Made by a program: the position numbers and the translations under genes. Below the pieces are notes generated by a model. That model searched no databases. It saw nothing but the letters and a program-made list of their open reading frames with translations, and was not told the DNA's origin. From positions 186,001 through 250,000 of the forward strand of contig NZ_CP063399.1 of NCBI RefSeq assembly GCF_021729845.1: a DNA stretch of 64,000 bases, given 5' to 3'. Position 1 is the stretch's first letter. Each line of letters starts with the position of its first letter. Shown piece after piece: positions 54,469 to 63,624 of this stretch. Origin of the DNA: Rhizobium sp. SL42. GTDB taxonomy: Bacteria; Pseudomonadota; Alphaproteobacteria; Rhizobiales; Rhizobiaceae.

Positions 54469-54507
54469 ACGCCCGCCGGAGCGACGGGCACTTGGGAGGA
54501 AAAGTTC

Positions 54508-55800
54508 ATGGGAAACAGCATATTTACGAGACGCGATTTCTTGAAAACCACCGCGGCTGGTGGAGCGTTGATCGCCACGTCCGGCCTGGCCGCGCCGGCC
54601 ATTGCGCAGGCAGCCGGGGTGAAGCTCGGCTATGTCAGCCCGCAGACCGGGGCTCTCGCCGCCTTCGGCGAGGCTGATACCTTCGTCATCGGCAGTTTTC
54701 TCAAGACCGCCAAAATGATGGGGCTGAACTATGAGGTCATTGTCAAGGACAGCCAGTCCAACCCCAACCGGGCCGCTGAAGTCGCCAAGGAACTGATTGT
54801 CGAGGACGAGATCAACCTGATGCTCGTCTCCTCGACGCCTGAGACGACCAATCCGGTCTCGACGACCTGTGAGGCCGAGCAGGTGCCGTGCCTCTCGACG
54901 GTTGCACCGTGGCAGCCCTGGTTCATCGGTCAGCAGAGTAATCCCAGCGATCCGGCGAGTTGGAAGCCATTCAACTATGCCTACCACTTCTTCTGGGGTC
55001 TCGAGGACATCATCGCCGTCTTCACCGGCATGTGGGGGCAGATCGAGACTAACAAGAAAGTGGGCGGACTCTTCCCGAATGATGGTGATGGCAATGCCTG
55101 GGGCGACACCGTCGTCGGCTTTCCGCCGGTGCTAGAGAAGCTCGGTTATGGCCTGACGGATACGGGGCGCTACCAGAACCTGACGGATGACTTCTCCGCC
55201 CAGATCAACGCCTTCAAGCAGGTCAGCACCGACATCCTGACTGGGGTGATGATCCCGCCGGATCTCACGACCTTCTGGAACCAGGCCAAGCAGCAGGGCT
55301 TGAAACCGAAGATCGCCTCCATTGGCAAGGCGCTGCTCTTCCCGCAGACAGTGGAGTCGCTGGGTGACGCCGGCCACAATCTCTCGACCGAAGTGTGGTG
55401 GACGCCGACCCATCCCTTCAAGTCGTCCCTGACCGGCGAAAGTGCCCAGCAGGTCGCTGATGCCTTCTCGACCGCGACTGGCCGCCCCTGGACGCAGCCG
55501 ATCGGCTTTTCTCATGCGCTGTTCGAACTCGCTGTGGATGTGATGAAGCGGGCCGAGGACGTGACGGACAGCGACGCCGTGGCGAAAGCGATCGGCGAGA
55601 CCAAGCTCGATACACTGGTTGGCCCCATCGCTTGGAACAGCGCCAACCTGCCGCCCTTCGCCAAGAACAACGTGGCCAAGACCCCGCTCGTCGGCGGACA
55701 GTGGCGGCTGAAGCCGGGTGGCGGCTACGACCTCATCGTGGTCGAGAACGGGCAGGCCACGAACATCCCGCTCGGCAGCAAGCTCGAAGCGCTGGCCTGA
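54508..55800 (+). CDS. ABC transporter substrate-binding protein, branched-chain amino acid (LivK) type
   Basis: 430 residues. A Tat-type signal (TRRDFLKTTAAGG) with cleavage near AIAQAAG precedes a type-1 periplasmic binding fold (VKLGYVSPQTGALAAFGEAD; VSSTPETTNPVSTTCEAEQV). The family binds amino acids, amides, ureas or aromatic acids. Its place beside aromatic-degradation genes suggests uptake of the aromatic substrate. GGGAGGAAAAGTTC precedes the ATG. The first gene of a five-gene importer operon, 68 bp before the first ATPase. Confidence 0.92.
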   Translation: MGNSIFTRRDFLKTTAAGGALIATSGLAAPAIAQAAGVKLGYVSPQTGALAAFGEADTFVIGSFLKTAKMMGLNYEVIVKDSQSNPNRAAEVAKELIVEDEINLMLVSSTPETTNPVSTTCEAEQVPCLSTVAPWQPWFIGQQSNPSDPASWKPFNYAYHFFWGLEDIIAVFTGMWGQIETNKKVGGLFPNDGDGNAWGDTVVGFPPVLEKLGYGLTDTGRYQNLTDDFSAQINAFKQVSTDILTGVMIPPDLTTFWNQAKQQGLKPKIASIGKALLFPQTVESLGDAGHNLSTEVWWTPTHPFKSSLTGESAQQVADAFSTATGRPWTQPIGFSHALFELAVDVMKRAEDVTDSDAVAKAIGETKLDTLVGPIAWNSANLPPFAKNNVAKTPLVGGQWRLKPGGGYDLIVVENGQATNIPLGSKLEALA

Positions 55801-55868
55801 ACCAGTGACAACCGATTAGCGGTGCCCCGGTCGTCCAGGTCGCCGCCTCTTAAACGGGAAGATGCTGT

Positions 55869-56588
55869 ATGTCGATCCTCGAACTTAACGGTGTTTCGAA
55901 GTCCTTCGGTGCCCTCGTGGTAGCCGAGGATATTTCCTTTTCAGTCGAGCCAGGCGAGGTACTTGGCGTGATCGGTCCAAACGGGGCCGGCAAGTCGACG
56001 CTGTTCAACCTAATTACCGGCAATCTTTCGACAGCGAAGGGCACTATCCGCTTCGATGGTCGGGACATGACGAGGCTTCCGCCTATGCAGCGCTGCTTTG
56101 CTGGCTTGGGCCGAACCTTCCAGATCCCGCAGCCTTTCGAACGTCTCACCGTCTATGAAAACCTGTCGGTCGCGGGAGCCTTCGGCAACCAGATGCGAGA
56201 GGCGGAGGTATCGGAGCTTTGCGCCGAGATCCTCGTCGATACCGGACTGATCGGCAAGGCGAATCAACTGGCCGGCAGTCTGTCGCTGCTCGAGCGCAAG
56301 CGTCTCGAACTGGCGCGGGCGCTTGCCACTCAGCCCAAGCTTTTGCTGCTTGACGAGATCGCCGGCGGACTGACAGAGGGCGAGTGCCAGGAACTGGTCG
56401 CTACGATTAAGCGCGTACACGAGCGCGGCATAGCGGTGATCTGGATCGAGCACGTGCTTCATGCGCTGACGGCGGTGGCCGAGAAGATCTTGGTCCTGAA
56501 TTTTGGCCGCGTCATTGGACACGGCGATCCCCAGACAATCATGGCCTCGCGCGAAGTCCGCGAGATCTATCTCGGAATGGAGGTCTGA
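55869..56588 (+). CDS. ABC transporter ATP-binding protein, LivG type
   Basis: 239 residues. Walker A GPNGAGKST, Walker B LLLLDEIAGGL and switch His (WIEHVLHAL) are present. The signature region reads LSLLERKRLELARAL, as in LivG proteins, which deviate from LSGGQ. It powers the importer together with the LivF-type ATPase starting two bases after its stop. Confidence 0.92.
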   Translation: MSILELNGVSKSFGALVVAEDISFSVEPGEVLGVIGPNGAGKSTLFNLITGNLSTAKGTIRFDGRDMTRLPPMQRCFAGLGRTFQIPQPFERLTVYENLSVAGAFGNQMREAEVSELCAEILVDTGLIGKANQLAGSLSLLERKRLELARALATQPKLLLLDEIAGGLTEGECQELVATIKRVHERGIAVIWIEHVLHALTAVAEKILVLNFGRVIGHGDPQTIMASREVREIYLGMEV

Positions 56589-56590
56589 AG

Positions 56591-57310
56591 ATGAGCCTGA
56601 TAGAGACGAAAAACCTGACGGCCGCCTATGGCGACTTCCAGGCTCTGTTCGGGGTTGACCTGGAGTTGCATGCCCGTGAGACGGTTGCGGTGATCGGCGC
56701 CAACGGGGCTGGCAAGTCGACGCTGATGCGCTCCATAGCTGGGGCGCTGCGCAACCGACCGGAAGCGATTCTGCATCGCGGTGAACCAATCGGGGCACTC
56801 GCCGCACCGGACGTCATGGCACGCGGCATCGCGTTGGTGCCGGAGGGCCGCAAGCTCTTTCCGTCGCTGACCGTCGAGGAAAACCTGCTCGTCGGGCGAC
56901 ATGGCCGCAAGGTGGATGGTCCCTGGTCCCTGGAGACCGTCTACGCGCTGTTCCCTGTCCTCAAGGAGCGACGCCGCAATCCATCCACCGCCCTCTCCGG
57001 CGGACAGCAGCAGATGGTGGCAATCGGCCGCGCGCTGATGTCAAATCCGGAAGTGCTGTTGTGCGACGAACTCAGCCTCGGCCTTGCCCCCGTTGTCATA
57101 AAGGACATCTACGCCGCCTTCCCGCGCATCCGAGAAACGGGTGCCGCCATCGTCATTGTCGAGCAAGATATCGCCCAGGCGCTCAAGGTCGCTGACCGCG
57201 TCTATTGCATGATGGAAGGCCGGATCACCCTCGAAGGACGCCCCGCAGACCTCGACCGCGCGGATATCCATGCAGCCTATTTCGGAGCGGAAACCCATGA
57301 ATTGGCTTGA
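56591..57310 (+). CDS. ABC transporter ATP-binding protein, LivF type
   Basis: 239 residues with Walker A GANGAGKST, the exact LSGGQQQMVAIGRAL signature, Walker B VLLCDELSLGLAP and switch VEQDIAQAL. Its 3' end overlaps the permease start by 14 bases. It forms the ATPase heterodimer with the preceding gene product. Confidence 0.93.
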   Translation: MSLIETKNLTAAYGDFQALFGVDLELHARETVAVIGANGAGKSTLMRSIAGALRNRPEAILHRGEPIGALAAPDVMARGIALVPEGRKLFPSLTVEENLLVGRHGRKVDGPWSLETVYALFPVLKERRRNPSTALSGGQQQMVAIGRALMSNPEVLLCDELSLGLAPVVIKDIYAAFPRIRETGAAIVIVEQDIAQALKVADRVYCMMEGRITLEGRPADLDRADIHAAYFGAETHELA

Positions 57311-58160
57311 TACCATCCTCCAGGGTATCCTGCTCGGCGGGCTCTATGCGCTGTTTGCCGCGGGGCTATCCCTCGTTTTCGGCATCATGCGTCTCGTCAA
57401 TCTTGCCCATGGCGACCTCATCGTCTTTGCCGCCTTCCTGATCCTGGTCCTCGTCTCGACGCTGGGGCTCAACCCCTTCATCGCTGCGCTCATCGCGGGG
57501 CCGCTGATGTTCGCCATCGGCTATCTCCTGCAGCACCATCTGCTCAACCGTACGCTGGGCAAGGACATCCTGCCGCCGCTGCTCGTAACCTTCGGCCTGT
57601 CGATCGTCATCCAGAACGGGCTGCTCGAAGGCTTCACCGCCGACAGCCGACGCATCCCCGCAGGCGCCCTGGAACAAGCGTCGATCTCGCTAGCCGGCAT
57701 CAATGCAGGCGTGATGCCCCTCCTCACCTTCGCCTCGGCGATCCTGGTGATCGTCGGTCTCAACCAACTCATCTACAAAACCGCCCTTGGCCGCGCCTTC
57801 CGCGCGACGTCGGACGACCTCGTGACGGCGGGGCTGATGGGCATCCGCCCGAACCAGATCTTCGCGATTGCCACGGGGCTCGCCATGGTCATCGTCACCA
57901 TTGCCGCACTTTATCTCGGTAGCCGTGCCAATTTCGATCCGACGGCGGGTCCGGCTCGCCTGATCTACGCCTTCGAGGCAGTCATCATAGGCGGACTCGG
58001 TTCGCTCTGGGGAACCCTTGCCGGTGGCATCATCCTCGGTGTCGCGCAGACGCTGGGTGCTGCCATCAACCCGGAATGGCAGATCCTGTCCGGCCATATC
58101 GCCTTCCTGCTCGTCCTGCTGTTCCGCCCCCGTGGGCTCTTCCCGCGCGCCGTTGATTGA
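57297..58160 (+). CDS. ABC transporter permease, LivH type
   Basis: 287 residues with about eight hydrophobic helices. ILLGGLYALFAAGLSLVFGI MRLVNLAHGD region and EAVIIGGLGSLWGTLAGGII are conserved in LivH permeases. The ATG at 57297 is chosen; the longer frame lies inside livF-type coding sequence. Inner-membrane half-channel. Confidence 0.92.
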   Translation: MNWLDTILQGILLGGLYALFAAGLSLVFGIMRLVNLAHGDLIVFAAFLILVLVSTLGLNPFIAALIAGPLMFAIGYLLQHHLLNRTLGKDILPPLLVTFGLSIVIQNGLLEGFTADSRRIPAGALEQASISLAGINAGVMPLLTFASAILVIVGLNQLIYKTALGRAFRATSDDLVTAGLMGIRPNQIFAIATGLAMVIVTIAALYLGSRANFDPTAGPARLIYAFEAVIIGGLGSLWGTLAGGIILGVAQTLGAAINPEWQILSGHIAFLLVLLFRPRGLFPRAVD

Positions 58161-58167
58161 GGTTACG

Positions 58168-59274
58168 ATGAACGTCCAAAGAGAAACCCTGTCGAAGGTC
58201 ATTCGGCCGACACCGTCTTGGCGGGTCGAGACACGCACCCGAGTCTCCGCGCTGTTTTCGAACGCAGCCATTCTGTTCGTGCTGTTTTTGGCGGCGGCTC
58301 CCTTCGTCGCCTCGCGCGGCGTGGTGCAGGACCTTTTCTTCATCCTGACCATGCTGACGCTCGCCCAGAGCTGGAACCTGCTGGCCGGTTATGCCGGGCT
58401 GATCTCAGTCGGCCAACAACTCTTCGTCGGATGCGGCGCCTATGCGCTCTTCGGCTTCGTCATACTCGTCGATATCGATCCCATCCTCGCTATCCCCCTC
58501 GCCGGCCTCTTTGCCGTGCTGGTTTCGGTACCGACGGCCTTCTTCACCTTCCGGCTCTATGGCCCCTATTTCGCCATCGGCACATGGGTCATCGCCGAGG
58601 TCGGCCGCCTACTCTTTGCCCAATGGAAGGCACTCGGCGGCGGCACGGGCACGTCGCTCCCCCGGGAAGCGACGCGCGAGATGTTCGGCGTCTCCTTGCT
58701 CGAGGACTGGTTCGGCATGCGGGCCGCAGCCGCAGCCGATGCGGTCGCCTACTGGCTGGCACTTCTTGTACTCGTCCTGACGATTTGGTTCGTCTACCGC
58801 CTCCTGAGCTCCAAGCAGGGCTTGGGGCTCGCGGCCGTGCGCGACAACGAGACGGCGGCCCGGGCACTGGGCGTCGACGCGCGCCGACTGAAGCTCGTGA
58901 TCTATCTCTCGACCGCCTTCATCACCGGGGTCGTGGGCGCGCTCATCTACCTGCAGAAGGCCCGAATCTCGCCGGATGCCGCCTTCTCGCTTACCGACTG
59001 GACGGCCTATGTCATCTTCATCGTGGTAATCGGCGGCATCGGCACCATCGAGGGGCCGATCCTCGGGGTCATTCTCTTTTTCCTGATGCAGAATGCCCTC
59101 TCGAACTACGGGTCCTGGTACCTGCTGCTGCTCGGCGCGCTCGCCATCGTCACCATGCTGTTTGCGCCGCGCGGGATCTGGGGCCTGATCACCGACCGTA
59201 CCGGCATCGAACTCTTTCCGGTCCGCCGCACCTTGAGGGAAGTCTCGAAGAAACCCTTGGTGAAAGCCGATTGA
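58168..59274 (+). CDS. ABC transporter permease, LivM type
   Basis: 368 residues. ILTMLTLAQSWNLLAGYAGL ISVGQQLFVGCGAY and the loop AVRDNETAARALGVDARRLK are LivM hallmarks. GAGG lies five bases before the ATG, seven bases after the LivH-type stop. A long spurious frame on the same strand, running through to the regulator, is an overlap artefact. Closes the importer operon. Confidence 0.92.
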   Translation: MNVQRETLSKVIRPTPSWRVETRTRVSALFSNAAILFVLFLAAAPFVASRGVVQDLFFILTMLTLAQSWNLLAGYAGLISVGQQLFVGCGAYALFGFVILVDIDPILAIPLAGLFAVLVSVPTAFFTFRLYGPYFAIGTWVIAEVGRLLFAQWKALGGGTGTSLPREATREMFGVSLLEDWFGMRAAAAADAVAYWLALLVLVLTIWFVYRLLSSKQGLGLAAVRDNETAARALGVDARRLKLVIYLSTAFITGVVGALIYLQKARISPDAAFSLTDWTAYVIFIVVIGGIGTIEGPILGVILFFLMQNALSNYGSWYLLLLGALAIVTMLFAPRGIWGLITDRTGIELFPVRRTLREVSKKPLVKAD

Positions 59275-59447
59275 ATGGCACAGCGCGTTGCACGCATTTC
59301 GATCTACCTGGCAATTCATCCACCAATGCGAAACCGAAATGGCTTTTGTTACGGAGAGCCACCAATGGGAAATGCCGGGCCGGCGTTGGAATCTTCGGCC
59401 ACGAGCGTTCTATTATTGGGAAATCTAGCTCCAAATTGAGGGGAACG

Positions 59448-60428
59448 ATGACACAAGTAATCGATGTAGCTTTGGACAGACGTCCCCTCTCGGCGGGTGA
59501 AATTTCCGACTGGCTTTTGAAAAACAAGGATCTTGACCACTATCGGCCCATCAGTAGTGATCGCGTTGGCTCCTATTCGTTCACTATGCGGGCGGTTGAC
59601 GGATTTGCTGCCTGGGATGCGTCGAGTGCAGCAAGTCGCCAATTTGACGTGGGACTCAATGGTGACAATTTTATGTTTTTCTTAGAGAAAAATACGTCCT
59701 ACACCATCAGGTCAGGGGCCATCTCTCATGGTCTTTGTCGTGACAGCGGGCTAATCACATCGGCAGACCGCTACTCAGGTATAGATATTTCTGAGCTATC
59801 GGCTGGTGAAGGCTTCGTCGTCTCACGAACAGCAATTACGAAAGCGCTTTTTGATATATACCAGAGACCCATAGTTGGTGATTTCGAATTCTCACCAACG
59901 CTTGATCTTAGAAGTCAGAATATTAAACATATAGTTGGCCTTATGCGATATTTTAGAGATAACGTACTCGGGGCTCCTGATTTGAATGTATCGCCGCTTG
60001 CCGTGGTTAGCTTTCAGGAAATGCTTAGTTTCTTGATGGTCGGAAATCTTGAGCATTCATGTTCCAATTTCGTGCCCCTTTCTTCAAGGATTGCTCCCAT
60101 TCAGGTCAAGAGGGCACGCGAGATTCTTCATGCGAACGCACATCTGCCAATTGCTATCGCCGATGTTGCGGAAGCAGTGGGCGTCAGTGTCCGAGCTTTG
60201 CAGGTCAACTTCCGCACATTTCTCGACACGACGCCTCGGCTCTATCTACATCTGCTACGCCTCGACGGCGTTCGTCGTGATTTGCAACACGCCTCCCCCG
60301 CGTCGATCACAATAGCTGATGTTGCTCGACGTTGGGGTTTTACGCATATGGGTCGCTTTGCACGGGAATATCGAAAGAAGTTCGGCGTGAAGCCTTCGGA
60401 GGATTTGGGGCGGATATTTCTTGTTTAG
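59448..60428 (+). CDS. AraC-family transcriptional regulator
   Basis: 326 residues. An N-terminal AraC-binding-like domain (~10-200) precedes two HTH motifs at ~225-320 (LPIAIADVAEAVGVSVRALQ; ITIADVARRWGFTHMGRFAR EYRKKFG). GAGGGG lies five bases before the ATG. Its base composition is visibly more AT-rich around 59.65-60.0 kb than the transporter genes, suggesting a different origin. It probably regulates the importer or the pathway. IS5 debris begins ~75 bp after its stop. Confidence 0.9.
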   Translation: MTQVIDVALDRRPLSAGEISDWLLKNKDLDHYRPISSDRVGSYSFTMRAVDGFAAWDASSAASRQFDVGLNGDNFMFFLEKNTSYTIRSGAISHGLCRDSGLITSADRYSGIDISELSAGEGFVVSRTAITKALFDIYQRPIVGDFEFSPTLDLRSQNIKHIVGLMRYFRDNVLGAPDLNVSPLAVVSFQEMLSFLMVGNLEHSCSNFVPLSSRIAPIQVKRAREILHANAHLPIAIADVAEAVGVSVRALQVNFRTFLDTTPRLYLHLLRLDGVRRDLQHASPASITIADVARRWGFTHMGRFAREYRKKFGVKPSEDLGRIFLV

Positions 60429-60505
60429 CGCCTGATCGAAAAAGAGTTGAGTGAAATCAGAAGGTTGTGATTCAGTTTGTTTGCTTAGGACGAACGGAGC
60501 CCACA

Positions 60506-60601
60506 ATGGGCTGGACCGATTTCACCCGTCGGCGATTTGCCCGACGCGCAATGCGGTATGCAAGATGGGGTCGTTGCCGCCGTCCCGCGACGGCATCGTG
60601 A
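60506..60601 (+). pseudogene. IS5-family OrfA fragment
   Basis: 31 codons read GWTDFTRRRFARRAMRYA, the start of IS427-group IS5 transposases (expected to go on with an SDxxDAEWALIEP stretch). Homology then ends. Only the first gene's opening is left. Confidence 0.6.
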
Positions 60602-60620
60602 TGTGCCAAGATTGTGGTGT

Positions 60621-61071
60621 TTACAGCCACAGAGCGGAAAGGCCGGCAAGGTAATGGCGCCAGTCGTAAATCGTTCGCGGCGGCTTGTCGTGGCTGCGCT
60701 CAATGACCCGCGGATGTTCGCAGAGGACATTGCCCTCGGCCGCAACCACCAGTCTCTCGGGATATATCCGCAGGCTGACGGGCCGGTTCGCAAACGATGC
60801 TGGTACGCTGTAACGATTACGCTCAAAGGTGATCAGGCATGTCGGCGAGACGCGCTTGCTCTGCTCGACGAAGCCGTCAAACATGGCGGGGAGCGACATC
60901 AATGCTGCCCGCTCATCAGCCCAGACATCCGCGATCGTGCCGGACAAGGTTCCATGCGCCGTCTCCCGCCATAGGTCCTGGCAATGCTGTTCCAGCCAGT
61001 CATTCAACGCCGCCAAATCGGGAAAGTCCGGCATCTGTTGCCACAAGCGTGGTCGGGCATCCTGGACGTTC
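60621..61071 (-). pseudogene. istA: IS21-family IstA, internal fragment
   Basis: The frame reads NVQDARPRLWQQMPDFPDLA, LNDWLEQHCQDLWRETAHGT, FERNRYSVPASFANRPVSLR and RSHDKPPRTIYDWRHYLA. This aligns with residues ~270-420 of the IstA at 62.1 kb but is clearly a different copy. The upstream end is cut exactly where an IS66 element begins; the other end is lost near 60650. Confidence 0.88.
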
Positions 61072-61176
61072 GTGAGCGTCCGGTGAGCGGATTTTGCTGA
61101 ACGAGCCAGTTAGGCGATGTTCTGGCATTAGAACCAGCATTAGTGCTGACACTAATATCAGATCTGAGAGGTTGGC

Positions 61177-61538
61177 ATGGCTCGCATGGAGATCATTTCC
61201 GGCGTTGAGCGTAGGCGGCGGTGGTCGAAGGAAGCGAAGCTGGCGATATTGGCTGAAGCCGATCAACCGGGCGTTCGCATTGGTGATGTCGCTCGTCGCC
61301 ATGACATTTATCCTGCGCAGATCCGTTTATGGCGGAAACGCTTAGCCACTTCGATGTGTCAGCAACGTTCCTTCCGGTCCACCTGGTCAACGAAGTAAGC
61401 CTCGGGCAGATGCCGGCGGCCGGCGGGGCGCCCGCGCTTATCAAGATCCAGCTACGAAATGGTCGCAGCCTGAAAGTTCCGGCGGACATTGAACGCAAGA
61501 CGCTGTCATCGTTGACCGCGTGTGTTGAGGCTGCATGA
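61177..61538 (+). pseudogene. tnpA: IS66-family TnpA, one frameshift
   Basis: Reads MEIISGVERRRRWSKEAKLA and GVRIGDVARRHDIYPAQIRL (HTH). Near 61340 it moves to another frame and continues LSHFDVSATFLPVHLVNEVS to KTLSSLTACVEAA. The stop overlaps the tnpB start as ATGA. Confidence 0.85.
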
Positions 61539-61800
61539 TCGGGCCGACAGGAAATGTGCGGGTCTACGTGGCTTGCGGGGTGACCGATATGCGGCGCGGT
61601 ATCGATGGTCTGTCTGCTATGGTCGAGGCGGTGATCAAGGGTTCTGCCTATTCTACAAGATTCTCGAGCGCGGATACTTTCCTTGGCCGACGGCGAAAGA
61701 TGGTGTTGCGCATCTGACGCAGGCTCAGTTGTCGATGCTTGTTGAAGGGATTGGCTGGCGCCGACCAGCGTGGACTTCCGCCCCTGGCCGCACGGGTTAA
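61535..61800 (+). pseudogene. tnpB: IS66-family TnpB with internal deletion
   Basis: Begins MIGPTGNVRVYVACGVTDMR and RGIDGLSAMVEAVIK. After about 30 missing codons and a frame change it resumes with GFCLFYKILERGYFPWP, AHLTQAQLSMLVEGIGWRRP. The deleted part would hold FRGKR and the LLWWDG segment. Confidence 0.85.
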
Positions 61801-61872
61801 AAGCTATATTTTACAGGGACATCCGGGGCAAAACGCTAGTACTTTCCCTGCAAATCGGCTATGTTTTTGGGC

Positions 61873-61985
61873 ATGAAAGCACCGCCGCTGGACAGTCAGG
61901 ACGAGCTATTGGCATTGCGCGCGCTCGTCGCTGAACAGGCGGCGAAACTCAGTGCGCAAGAAGCCGAAGTCATCAAACGCGACTC
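61873..61985 (+). pseudogene. tnpC: IS66-family TnpC start, interrupted by IS21
   Basis: 38 codons read KAPPLDSQDELLALRALVAE and QAAKLSAQEAEVIKRDS, the coiled-coil start of TnpC, then the frame meets IS21 sequence and stops. Confidence 0.8.
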
Positions 61986-63576
61986 TGTTGATTTCCACTG
62001 AGAGCTGACCCGGCGCAGCCCCATATTTCCGTTGAGAATTGACCCATGTTTCAACCGTCCCTCGCATTTTTTCAGCGGGGGCTCTGGAGTGATCGACATG
62101 GCGTTTCTGAGCGTGATCCGACGCTGGCATTTTCGAGAGCATCTATCGATCCGGGAGATTTGCCGCAGGACCGGCCTATCCCGGAATACCATCCGCAAAT
62201 ACCTGCGTGCCGGCGGCGTGGAGCCAACGTTCAAGGTGCCGGAGAGACCGAGCAAGCTTGATCCGTTTGCGGATCGGTTGTCGGCCTGGCTGAAGACGGA
62301 ATCGAAGAAGGGCCGCAAGCAGAAGCGGACGATAAAGCAGCTACATGCTGACTTGATGAGCCTCGGCTACGAGGGCTCCTACAACCGGGTGGCAGCATTT
62401 GCTCGAGAATGGCGTGATGACCGGCAGAGAGAACTGCAGACGACGGGCCGCGGGACATATGTGCCCCTAGCGTTCGACCCCGGCGAAGCCTTCCAGTTCG
62501 ATTGGTCGGAAGATTGGGCGATCATCGGCAATGAGCGCACAAAACTGCAGGTGGCGCATACGAAGCTGAGCTACAGCCGCGCCTTCATCGTCCGGGCCTA
62601 TCTCCTGCAGACGCACGAGATGCTGTTTGATGCCCACAATCATGCATTCCGCGTGTTCGGAGGCATCCCCGGCCGTGGCATCTACGACAACATGCGCACC
62701 GCGATCGACAAGGTCGGCCGTGGCAAAGAGCGTGACGTCAACGTCCGCTTCCAGGCGATGGCCAGTCATTACCTGTTCGAACCCGAGTTCTGCAATCCGG
62801 CGTCCGGCTGGGAGAAGGGGCAGGTCGAGAAGAATGTTCAGGATGCGCGTCATCGCTTCTTCCAACCGATCCCGCGCTTTCCATCGCTGGACGCTCTGAA
62901 CGACTGGCTCGAGCAGCGTTGCAAGGAGTTCTGGGCCAAGACACCACATGGTCAGATGCGTGGCACCATCGCCGACATCTGGGCCGAGGAGGCTCCAGCT
63001 CTCATGCCCGTTTCCAGGCCGTTCGACGGGTTTGTTGAATACACGAAGCGGGTCACACCAACCTGCCTCGTGCATCTGGAGCGCAACCGCTACAGCGTTC
63101 CGGCATCCTTTGCCAATCGACCGGTAAGCCTTCGCGTCTACCCGGATCGTGTTGTCGTCGCGGCGGAAGGTCAGATCGTTTGCGAGCACCGTCGCGTCAT
63201 CGATCGTTCCCATGACCGGCCGGGACAGACCATATACGACTGGCGGCATTATCTGGCGGTGGTGCAGCGAAAGCCAGGTGCTCTTCGCAACGGTGCTCCA
63301 TTCGTCGAGCTTCCCGAAGCATTCCGGACCTTGCAACAATATCTGCTCAAGAAGCCAGGTGGCGACCGCGAGATGGTCGATATTCTGGCGCTTGTTCTCC
63401 AGCACGACGAACAGGCAGTGCTCTCGGCCGTCGACATGGCGCTAAAGTCCGGTGTTCCGACGAAGACGCATGTCCTGAACCTGCTGCATCGCCTCGTCGA
63501 CGGCAAAACCTTCACGCCGCCGACCCTCGACGCACCTCAGGCCCTGACGCTCACCAACGAGCCCAAGGCCAATGTC
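61986..63576 (+). mobile_element. IS21-family element, truncated by a second IS66
   Basis: Begins TGTTGATTTCCACTGAGA inside IS66 tnpC. IstA follows, and the element is broken after its NEPKANV segment, where GTAACCGG of another IS66 begins. istB is not present in the window. Confidence 0.78.
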
Positions 63577-63624
63577 GTAACCGGTGTTTTCGCCCCACAT
63601 TGTCCGCCGTCGCCTGATCTGTGA
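62098..63624 (+). CDS. istA: IS21-family transposase IstA, C-terminus replaced
   Basis: 508 residues. HTH (LSIREICRRTGLSRNTIRKY), DDE core with Asp in FQFDWSEDWAIIG, second Asp in GRGIYDNMRTAIDKV, Glu in SGWEKGQVEKNVQDA, and the C-terminal beta domain (ERNRYSVPASFANRPVSLRV). GGAG lies eight bases before the ATG. The last 16 codons (VTGVFAPHCPPSPDL) come from inserted IS66 DNA, so the native end is lost. The core is intact, but without IstB transposition is unlikely. Confidence 0.9.
   Translation: MAFLSVIRRWHFREHLSIREICRRTGLSRNTIRKYLRAGGVEPTFKVPERPSKLDPFADRLSAWLKTESKKGRKQKRTIKQLHADLMSLGYEGSYNRVAAFAREWRDDRQRELQTTGRGTYVPLAFDPGEAFQFDWSEDWAIIGNERTKLQVAHTKLSYSRAFIVRAYLLQTHEMLFDAHNHAFRVFGGIPGRGIYDNMRTAIDKVGRGKERDVNVRFQAMASHYLFEPEFCNPASGWEKGQVEKNVQDARHRFFQPIPRFPSLDALNDWLEQRCKEFWAKTPHGQMRGTIADIWAEEAPALMPVSRPFDGFVEYTKRVTPTCLVHLERNRYSVPASFANRPVSLRVYPDRVVVAAEGQIVCEHRRVIDRSHDRPGQTIYDWRHYLAVVQRKPGALRNGAPFVELPEAFRTLQQYLLKKPGGDREMVDILALVLQHDEQAVLSAVDMALKSGVPTKTHVLNLLHRLVDGKTFTPPTLDAPQALTLTNEPKANVVTGVFAPHCPPSPDL

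Larger units (their letters stand above)
61072..61985 (+). mobile_element. IS66-family element, truncated by IS21
   Basis: The left end appears to be GTGAGCGTCCGGTGAGCGG at 61072, like IS66 terminal repeats. tnpA, tnpB and the start of tnpC follow in order. A dyad ATTAGTG-CTGA-CACTAAT (61139-61156) lies in the promoter area. The element stops at 61985 where IS21 sequence begins. Confidence 0.78.

Noticed and set aside
58218..59447. N-terminal extension making a 736-codon fused ORF with the AraC regulator
   Set aside because: The extension overlaps the LivM-type permease in another frame and is Arg/Pro-rich shadow. The AraC start at 59448 has its own ribosome site.
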